A model generated the notes under the pieces. It saw only the letters and a program-made list of their open reading frames with translations, had not been told where the DNA came from and did no database searches. From Anastatus disparis (Eukaryota; Arthropoda; Insecta; Hymenoptera; Eupelmidae), in contig JAFFSR010000345.1 in NCBI GenBank assembly GCA_017163975.1, forward strand, positions 72,001 through 136,000: a DNA stretch of 64,000 nt. Reading direction: 5' to 3'. Shown here one piece after another: positions 56,215 to 64,000 of this stretch (the first letter of the stretch is position 1; every line of letters starts with the position of its first letter). The position numbers and the translations under genes were made by a program.

Positions 56215-57835
56215 TTAAAAGAAGAAAAAGAAATGGCTAAACAAGTAAAAATTGATGATGTTTATATTCCCATTTTTTATAGTTGCAATCATCCAAGCTG
56301 GGAAATCAGATTATCAAAAATATTTAAATATAAGGAATGTAAAGAGCAAGCAGCAAGACCATTAACCGTGGCAGATAACCAAGATGCTTGAAAAAACGCA
56401 GATCTAAAAGCAACAAATATACTAATAAGTTCAATATCAGATTAACAGTGAGATTACACTAGCGAATGCAGAACAACATTTGAAATGATGATAAAAGCTA
56501 GACAGTATGTACTCTACAAAATCTACAGCTCTACGAATCATGTTTAGGAGTAAATTAGAAGACGTAAAACAAGACTTGAAAAAGGAGAGTGAAAGAAATG
56601 TAAGCACTTTAAATGTAAAAACAAAAGGACAATGCCTCAACTGTGGGAAAGAAGGCCACAACGAGAAAGATTGTTAGAGACCACCAATTTAACCGAGGCA
56701 GAGAAGCACATACCAATCAAGGCAGATGAACCCTCTCCTACAAAGGTCGTGGTAAATGACGATTTCAACGAGGATTTCAACGAGAATTTCCACGACCTGA
56801 TACAAGAGAGTATTCACAAAGAGGTTTTGAACACAACTGACCAAGTCAGACAAAAGAAGAATCTTCTAGTCAACGCCACAACGACGGTCCATGTCCAGAA
56901 ACATGAATAACTATGGTAAATCATAACGTAGTAAAAGAAATAAATGAGTATAAATGCAATTATAATGATCAGATGAACTGGCTTGTAAATAATAGTTGTA
57001 TTATCCATATAGCTTATTGTAAAGAACGAAAATTATTTAAAAAAATATATTGTATTAAAAGCACTGGCTGATGTAAAATTGCCAGATGGAAAAATTTTAA
57101 AGGCTACTAAAATAGGTAATATTAAAACTTATTTTAAAACTTATTATAATGAAAAGAAAGTTGTTCTAAAGAATGTTTATTATGCAAAAGAATTAAAAGC
57201 AGGTCGTATATCTCTATCCTTTTCTAACAAAAACATTTATTTTTCTGCAAAACCTAATAATTGTAGCAAAAAATAAGAAGAAAACTCCATCTCGTATAAT
57301 AAAAAGCAATATTTTCTTTAATAAGGGAGAAATATTTTTATCGATTTATTTTTAAGAAAACTTTGAAAAACTGAATTGTCCATAATCCTAACCTCTATTT
57401 TTTTAAGTTTTTCAAGGTTCTCTTCAAAACGAATCACTAAAAATAATTTTTCCTCGTCAAAGAAAATATTATTTTTCATGATACAAGATGGGGCTATGTC
57501 CTTATTTTTTGCTACAATTATTAATTTTTGTGAAAAAATCAATTCTTTGATTAGAAAAGGACAGATATACTCGACCTTCTCTTAAGTAGAAATTTATTAA
57601 GTTTTTAAAATAACTATAAATAGCACGAGAGTATCTAGACAGCAAACGGCAAAAATTTATGATAAAAACAGAATTAGTAACTGTATCCAAGAAAATAAAT
57701 AATTTATATCTAATGAAAAGTTTTATTGATAAATATAATGATAAAAATATTTATGCAAATATGGCAAAATTTACAGATAAAGAAAAATGGCATAGAGCAT
57801 TAGGTCGTGTGAATTTTTAATATTCAATGTAAGAT
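56215..57835 (+). pseudogene. Copia-type gag-pol relic (Gag, knuckle, protease, pre-integrase motif)
   Basis: MAKQVKIDDVYIPIFYSCNH at 56234 starts the copia Gag N-terminus (PSWEIRLSKIFKYKECKEQA). After stops, a CCHC knuckle CLNCGKEGHNEKDC follows at 56633-56674. A protease-like segment begins NWLVNNSCIIHI (the catalytic Asp-Ser-Gly is degraded) and continues LPDGKILKATKIGNI and VVLKNVYYAKEL (57079-57200). After an inserted palindrome, the pre-integrase motif WHRALGRVNF occurs at about 57788-57817. Many stops. The 10.3-kb DNA transposon lies just upstream, in what was probably this element's leader. LTRs not found. Confidence 0.75.
57205..57568. mobile_element. ~360-bp palindromic element inserted in the copia relic
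   Basis: TATCCTTTTCTAACAAAAAC...AATAATTGTAGCAAAAAATA on the left mirrors TATTTTTTGCTACAATTATT...CTTTGATTAGAAAAGGACAG on the right. Inner arms (GCAATATTTTCTTT against AAAGAAAATATTATTTTT) meet near 57380. It splits the copia protease and pre-integrase pieces. Related to the palindrome at 45529. Confidence 0.75.
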
Positions 57836-58240
57836 CATACATCTAATCAAGTATATGATGTACGTAAAAAAAACCGTACGCGCGTTTACAAGCGTGCACA
57901 CGAATCTCTACCGCTGGCGCTTAGATATACGTGCGATGTAAAATTGAGCGGAAAAGATGTAAGAAATATCATATAAAATATGTATATCCTTTTCTCTGCA
58001 GCATAAGCTAGGAACATATGTGCTTGAACCAAAATGTAGAGAGTATCACTCTAGTGTCTGCTTCAGTTGAATAAACAGTTTTAAAATAAAATCTAGAGTT
58101 AGAGTCGAGTTTCATTATCACAAGTACGTAATTGGACGGTGAAGTATTAGGCCTATGAACCCGTTTGTCTACTTGTAATATCAATAATTTTAGCGCCGTG
58201 TGTCGCATTGTAATGTAAAAGTTGTTAAATTAAGTTATGA
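57836..58240. other. No recognised feature
   Basis: Short frames only. CGTACGCGCGTTTACAAGCG (57877) is locally GC-rich. A short hairpin CTTACAAACACG/CGTGTTTGTAAG follows at 58259-58290. Confidence 0.4.
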
Positions 58241-58399
58241 ATACAGTGAATACATACCTTACAAACACGAGTTTTCATCCGTGTTTGTAAGTGTTTTAAA
58301 ATTATTAAAATTAAATTCTCAGTTTGAATATTTAAGATAGCAGGCACTTGAGGCTATGAGATTGTCGATTACGTTTCTTCCTTCCTTATTCCTTAAAAA

Positions 58400-59104
58400 C
58401 TTGAGCATATGACCCCGAAGCGGTTGGGCATAACGACCTTTATTGTATACGGGTTAGCTCTATTCTCACATTTATGAACACACACAAAATTATTAAGAAA
58501 ACACATTTATCTAGCGCGAGGTTGTGGCCGTGTTTAGTATAGAGATTCAAAAAGTAAGTACGTCGACTTGACAGCGTACCTCTATAAATTAAAAATACAT
58601 GCTAAATTAAAGTTAACTTGTGTTGATCGCATTTAAAGGAGAAATCAGTTATTAATTTTATACGTCACATATAGATTCGTGCATTCGTTATCTTTGTAAT
58701 GAGTTTAAAGACGCACACATCAATACGTCAAATTTGACGAATTGTCCGCTTGATTCGTCTATATAAAAATTAAGCTATAGCAAGTCATACAACCATACTA
58801 GGCTTGTTAATACGAAAAAAATTGGTAATATGAGGATAAATTCCTATTTACGTTTCTTCGCGCATGAGCATATAAGAAATATTAAAAATACTTAAAGTCT
58901 TGTTTGAAAATGATCAACACAGGTTAAACTCATAAGTATCCAAAATAAAATATGTGACTGTGGAAAGTTGTATCATTAGATTTTGATATGTAACTTAGAA
59001 CTATAAAATCCTGAAAACGGCAATAACGTATTTCAGATTTTATTAATTGATTATAAGATTGTTATACATAAAAACCATTTACAGAACATGTAGAGAATCT
59101 TACA
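58400..59104 (+). repeat. Possible LTR (left boundary not fixed)
   Basis: A TATA-like CTATATAAAAATTAAGC (58760) has a CATACAACCA start-like site ~35 bp downstream. AATAAAATATG (58947) may be a polyadenylation signal. The segment ends TCTTACA at 59104, directly followed by TTGGCGACCACTGGC, which looks like the TGGCGACC-type primer site of mdg1/412-like gypsy elements. The left edge and a partner LTR were not found. Confidence 0.4.
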
Positions 59105-59121
59105 TTGGCGACCACTGGCTT
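59105..59121 (+). promoter_or_regulatory. Candidate gypsy primer-binding site
   Basis: TTGGCGACCACTGGC abuts a CA-ending LTR-like block. The TGGCGACC start is as in mdg1/412-type elements. Confidence 0.45.
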
Positions 59122-59483
59122 TATCAACTGTTGTAAATTTACACTATACGATAGTGAGATGAAAAATTTTGTTTTCTTCTCGTTTATTTCATTAAACAGT
59201 TGATAGAACCCCACGACTAAAAATTCTGAGTCTCATGTGTAAATTTTAAATACAAGATAGCGTTAGAGAAATAGAACTTAGCCACAACCTTATAAGCGAA
59301 ATCAAAGCGCAAAATAAACAATGAAAGCGTAAATTGCGTCTGTGGTTTTAGTTAAAACAAAATTAGTAGAAAGTAAATATCAGATGTGAGGAAAAAAAAA
59401 TTATGAGAGGATTAAAAGTTTGTGACTTTATAGAAAACTCTAGAATAAAAGTCAATGATATAAATAAGACAAAAGAATATTAA

Positions 59484-59835
59484 ATGGATAAGGTTGATAA
59501 GTTATTGCAAAAAAACGAAAACGACAAAAAAAAAAGAGTTTTTCATTAAAGATGCGACACAATTAGATAAATTATTAAAAAAAATAATAATATTATAGAT
59601 GATCAGAATAAAGGTATAAATTTTGCGTATGCAAAAATAGATAAAAATAGAAATATTATTGGGAACATAAAGGAAAGAGTCAAATTGATAATAAAAAATC
59701 AAGTAATAATAATAAATAGAGTAGAACAAATAAAATATAAATTTGATCATAATATGCCTTTATGAGTAGATAATTTAAAAGAGATGGAAAAAAATATCAC
59801 AAAATCAAAACAGAAAATTGAAAATATATCTTGAA
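59484..59835 (+). pseudogene. Lys/Asn/Ile-rich coding-like remnant, possible gag N-terminus
   Basis: From the ATG at 59484 (MDKVDKLLQKNENDKK) frames interrupted by stops give helix-rich, charged sequence (GNIKERVKLIIKNQ, VDNLKEMEKNITKSKQKIEN). Position after an LTR and primer site suggests gag, but AT-rich low complexity could mimic this. An A run lies at 59833-59853. Confidence 0.3.
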
Positions 59836-59964
59836 AAAAAAAAAAAAAAAAAAATAATCATAAAAAAATAAGTTATAAAAAATAAATAGAAAAAAATAAT
59901 AAAGAATTAAACAGAAGAAGAGATTATAAAATTGAATAAAAATTACTACTCATATATTTCATAT

Positions 59965-60090
59965 ATATTATATCAAAGTGAAGAATAAAGACTTTTTTTT
60001 TCTTACGTGAGTGTCTTTTGCATTATTGTCAAATACATACACACACGTACACACGTGCATCCTTAACCAACACATACACACATACACAAT
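59965..60090 (-). repeat. Conserved tag plus CA/CATA tract, inverted copy
   Basis: ATCAAAGTGAAGAATAAAGA, TCTTACGTGAGTGTCTTTTGCA and TTATTGTCA are the reverse complement of the tag at 5240-5300 and 10599-10662. CATACACA-type sequence then leads into the TCTCCG array, the same order read on the other strand. Confidence 0.85.
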
Positions 60091-63000
60091 ATCCAGCAGT
60101 CCGCCTCTGTCTCTCCGTCTCCGTCCCGCCGTCCCCGTTTCTCCGTCTTTGTCTCCCCGTCTCCATCTCTCCGTCTCCATCTCTCCGTCTCAGTCCCTCA
60201 ATCTTCATCTCTCTGTCTCCGATTCTTCGTCTCCATCTCCTTCTCACCGTCTCTGTCTCTGTGTCGCCGTCTCTCCGTCTCCATCCCCCCGTTTCTTTAT
60301 CTCCGTCTATCCGTCTCCATCTTTTTGTCTCCATATCTCCGTCTTCATCTGACTGTTTCCTTCTCTCGGTCTTCGTCTCCGTCTCTCCGTCTTCGTCTCT
60401 TCGTTTTCGTCTCTCCGTCACCATCTCTCCGTCTCCCCCCCTCCGACTCCGTCTCTCCGTCTTCGTCCCTCCGTCTCCGTCTCTCCGTCTCCGTCCCTCC
60501 GTATCAGTCTCTCCGTCTCCGTTTATCCGTCTCCGTTTCTTCGTCTTCGTCTCTCCGTCTCCATCTCCCCGTCTCCATCTCCCTGTCTCAGTCTCTCTAT
60601 CTGCGTCTCTCTGTCTCCGATTCTTCGTCCCCGACTCCTTCTCACCGTCTCCGTCTCTGCGTCGCCGTCTCTCCGTCTTCGCCTCTCCATCTCCGTCTCT
60701 CCGTCTCCGTCCCTCCGTCTCCGTTTCTCCTTCTCCATCTTTTTGTCTCCATATCTCCGTCTCCATCTGACTGTTTCCTTTCCTCAGTCTCTGTCTCTCC
60801 GTCTCCGTCTCTCCGTCTCCGTCTCTCCGTCTCCGCTCCTTCGTCTCCATCTCTCCGTCTCCGTCTCCCTGTCCCAGTCTCTTCATCTTCGTCTCTCTGT
60901 CTTCGATTCTTCGTCTCCGTCTCCCTCGCACCGTCTCCATCTCTTCGTCGCTGTCTCTCCGTCTCCATCTCCCCGCTTCTTTATCTCCGTCTATCCGTCT
61001 CCGTCTTTTTGTCTCCATATCTCCGTCTTTATCTAACTGTTTCCTTTTCTCGGGTTTCGTCTCCGTCTCTCCATCTCCGCCTGTCCGTCTCCGTCTCTCT
61101 GTCTCCGTCTCTCCGTCTTCAATTCTTCATCGCCGTCCCTCCGTCTCTCCGCCTCTATTTCTTTGTCCCTGTCTCTCCATCTCTCTGTCTCCGTTTTTAT
61201 TTTCGAATCTTTGTCTCCGTCTCCCCGCCTTTTTGTCTTCGTCTCTCCGTCTTCATCTCCCCGTTTCTTTATCTCCGTCCATCTGTCTCCATCTTTTTGA
61301 TTCCAAATCTCCGTCTCCATCTGACTTTGTCCTTCTTTCGGTCTCTGTCTCCGTCTTTGCGTTGCCGTCTCTCCCTCTCCATCAATGTCTCTCCGTCTCC
61401 GTCTCTCCGTCCTTGTCTCTCTCTCACCGACTCCGTCCCTCCCTTACCATCTTTGTCTCTCCGTCTCCGTCTCTCTTTCACCGTCTCCATCTCTCCGTCT
61501 TTTTCTCTTCATCTTTATATCTTCGTTTCTTTATCCCCGTCTATCCGTCTCCATCTTGTTGTCTCCGTATCTCCGTCTCCGACTCTCCGTCTCCGTCTCC
61601 GTCTCTCCGTCTTCATCTCTCCATCTTCATCTCTTTGTCTCCGTCTCCCCGTCTCCATCTCTTTATCTTCGTCTCTCCATCTCCGACTCTTTGTTTCCAT
61701 CTCCCCGCCTCTTTTTCTTCCGCTCATTGTCTCCGTCTCTGCGTCGCTGTCTCTCCGTCTCCATCTCCTCGTTTCTTTATCTCCATCTATCCGTCTCCAT
61801 CTTTTTGTCTTCATATCTCCCTCTCCATCTGACTGTTTCCTTCTCTCGGTCTTCTATTCCTCTCCGTCTCCGTCTCTGCTTTTTCGTCTCTCTGTCTCCG
61901 ATTCTTCGTCTCCGTCTCCTTCTCACCGTCTCCGTCTCTTAGTTTCCGTCTCTCCGTCTCCGTCTCTCCGTCTCCGTTTCTTGAAATTCGTCTCTCCATC
62001 TCCGTCTCTCCGTCTTCATCTCTCCGTCTTCGTCTCTCCATCTCCGTTTCTTCGTCTCCATCTCTCCGTCTCCGTTTCTTCGTCTTCTTCTCTCCATCTC
62101 CGACTCTCCGTCTCTCTGTCTCTAATTCTTCGTCTCCGCCCCTTTGTCTCTCCGTCTCTATTTCTTTGTCCCCGTCTCTCCATCTCTCTGTCTTTGTCTT
62201 CATCTCCGTTTTTTTATTCTCCGTCTTTCCTTGCCTGTCTCTCCATCTCCGACTCTTCGTCTCCGTCAACCTGCCTCCTTGTCTTCGTCTCCCCGTTTCC
62301 GTATCTCCGTCTTTGTCTCTCGATCTCCATCTCCCCGTTTCTTTGACTCCGTCTATCCGTTGCCATCTTTTTGTCTTCATATCTCCGTCTTCATCTGACT
62401 CATTCGTTCTCTAGGTCTCCGTCTCCGTCTTATCGTCACCGTCTTTCCCTCTCCATCTTTGTCTCTCCATTTCCGTCTCTCCGTCACTGTCTCTCTGTCT
62501 CGGTCTCTCCGTCTCCGTCTCTCCGTCGCCGTCTCTCCGTAGCCGTCTCCCTCTTACCGTTTTTGTCTCTGCGTCTTCATCTCTCCGTTCCTTTATCTCC
62601 GTCTATTCGTCTCCATCTTTTTGTCTCTATATCTCGGTCTCCAACTCTCCGTCTCCATTTCCCCGTCTCCGTCTCTCCGTCTCCATCTCCCTCTCACTGT
62701 CTTCGTCTCTCCGTCTTTGTCTTTGCGTCTCCATCTTCATGTTTCTTTATCTCTGTCTATCCGTCTCTACCTTTTTGTCTCCATATCTCGGTCTCCGACT
62801 CTCTGTCTCCGTCTCTCCGTCTCCGTCTCCATCTCTTTGTCTCCGTCTCCCCGTCCACATCTCTCCATCTTCATCTCTCCATCTCTGACTCTTTGTTTCC
62901 GTCTCCCCGCCTCTTTGTCTCCGTCTTTTCGTCTCCGTTCCTCCGTCTTTGTCTCTTCGCCTCCATCTCCACGTTTCTTTATCTTTCTCTATACGTCTTC

Positions 63001-64000
63001 ATCTAATTGTCTCCATATCTCGTCTCCATCTGACTGTTTCCATCTCTAAGTCTCCGTCTCCGTCTTTTCATCGCCGTCTCTTTCTCTCCGTCTTTGTCTC
63101 TCCGTCTCCGTCTCCCTCCCACTGTCTCCGTCCCTGCGACACCATCTCTTTGTCTCCAGCTCCCCGTTTCTGTATCTTTATCTATCCGTCTCCATCTTTT
63201 TGTCTCCATGTCTCCATCTCCATCCGACTGTTTCCTTCTCTCGGTCTCCGTCTTCGTCTCTCCGTCTTCGTCTCTCCGTCTCCGTCTCTCCGTCTCCATC
63301 TCTCCGTCTCTGTCTCTCCGTTCCCATCTCCCAGTTTCTTTATCTCCGTCTACCTGTCTCCATCTTTTCGTCTCCATATCTCTGACTCCATCTGACTGTT
63401 TCCTTTTCTCGGTCTCCGTCTCTCCGTCTTCGTCTTTCCGTTTCCGTCTCTCCGCCTTTGTCTATCCGTCTCGATCTTTTTGTCTCCATATCTCCGTCTC
63501 CATCTGACTCTTTTCTTCTCTCGGTCTCCGTCTCCGTCTCTCCGTCTCCGACTCTCTGTCTCCGTCTTTCTGTCTCTAATTCTTCGTCCCCGTCCCTCCG
63601 TCTCTCCGTCTCTATTTCTTTGTCCCCGTATTTCCATCTTTCTGTCTCCGTCTTCATCTCCGTCTCTTCTTCTTCGTCTTTCCTTGTCTGTCTCTCCATT
63701 TTCGACTCTTCGTCTTCGTCTCCTTGCCTCACTGCCTTCGTCTCTCCGTTTTCGTCTCTCCGTTTTTGTCTTCCAGTTTCTTTGTCTCCGTCTCTTCGTT
63801 TCCGTCTCTTTGTCTTCATATCTTCGTCTCCGTCTCCATTTTCGATCTTCATTTTCTCCGTCTCTCCGCTTTCTCCGTCTTCGTCTCTGCCTTTTTGTCT
63901 CCGTCTGACTCTTTTCTTCTCTCGGTCTCCGTCTCTGGCTATCTGTCACCGTCACTTTTTTTCCGTCTCCGCCTCCCTATTTCTTTGTCTCCGTCTCGCG
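60091..64000 (-). repeat. TCTCCG (GAGACGGA) satellite array, >3.9 kb, runs off the window
   Basis: Pyrimidine-rich plus strand built from TCTCCG/TCTCTCCG with variants. Within it a longer phrase recurs about a dozen times or more: GTTTCTTTATCTCCGTCTAT, then CTTTTTGTCTCCATATCTCC, then ATCTGACTGTTTCCTTCTCT + CGG. Occurrences lie near 60330, 60740, 61005, 61290, 61800, 62365, 63000, 63195, 63365, 63480 and 63890. Open frames up to 673 codons (Ser/Leu/Arg one way, Arg/Glu/Asp the other) are products of stop-free repeats. Confidence 0.95.

Noticed and set aside
60325..62346. 673-codon open frame (and several others of 100-330 codons on both strands) in 60-64 kb
   Set aside because: They are translations of a stop-free TCTCCG satellite: composition is Ser/Leu/Arg or Arg/Glu/Asp only, open in several frames at once, no start context or domain.

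Overview
This window looks like a mobile-element graveyard from a eukaryotic, almost certainly arthropod (insect-type) nuclear genome. It is strongly AT-rich. I found no convincing host gene. Nearly everything recognisable is a transposable element, an inverted-repeat (foldback or MITE-like) element, or a satellite or microsatellite. The repertoire is what points to an insect: a copia-type element with the half-tRNA-iMet primer site, BEL/Pao, gypsy-like gag, a Helitron helicase, a Jockey/CR1-like LINE, and a Polinton/adintovirus-type DNA polymerase. The species cannot be named from the sequence.

Layout. 0-4.3 kb: 5' part of a minus-strand LTR retrotransposon (intact partial gag, leader, LTR) abutting a decayed Helitron Pif1-type helicase and a ~37-bp tandem array. 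4.6-11.1 kb: GAGACGGA purine arrays, TG and TA microsatellites, and duplicated tags. 11.5-21 kb: a tRNA-like SINE head and a chain of inverted repeats, dominated by a 3.7-kb near-palindrome (15.4-19.1 kb). 21.6-23.8 kb: minus-strand LINE fragment (ORF1 and endonuclease). 24.6-26.1 kb: GC-richer promoter/LTR-like block. 26.1-29.8 kb: 29-bp minisatellite invaded by a solo LTR of the same family as at 1.7-2.35 kb, then a 10-bp repeat. 30.3-38.3 kb: a decayed protein-primed type-B DNA polymerase gene split by a BEL/Pao element with a perfect 5-bp target duplication. 39.7-45.7 kb: a cluster of palindromic elements and MITEs.

45.88-56.20 kb is the most interesting object. It is a 10.3-kb terminal-inverted-repeat DNA transposon that starts 5'-CACAGG and has a possible TAA target duplication. 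Its termini run into 65-bp subterminal tandem arrays in mirror orientation. It carries a nearly intact transposase-like gene (D, D, CxxC, H, E signature) whose only visible lesion is a frame change that a 14-bp tandem duplication accounts for exactly. A 4.1-kb copia-lineage, Gag-only LTR retrotransposon sits inside one of the arrays. It has identical LTRs, a perfect CAGCC target duplication, a half-tRNA-iMet primer site, and what looks like a 1.2-kb intron placing a short first exon in frame with gag. The DNA transposon itself sits in the leader of an older copia relic (56.2-57.8 kb). The right end holds a possible gypsy LTR with primer site and a >3.9-kb TCTCCG array running off the window.

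Nesting gives a relative chronology: host sequence or copia relic, then CACAGG transposon, then Gag-only copia element (youngest); and polymerase gene, then BEL insertion, then BEL internal deletion. The genes do not form a pathway. Any interaction is between elements: the Gag-only element must borrow pol from a relative, and the palindromes could generate double-stranded RNA.
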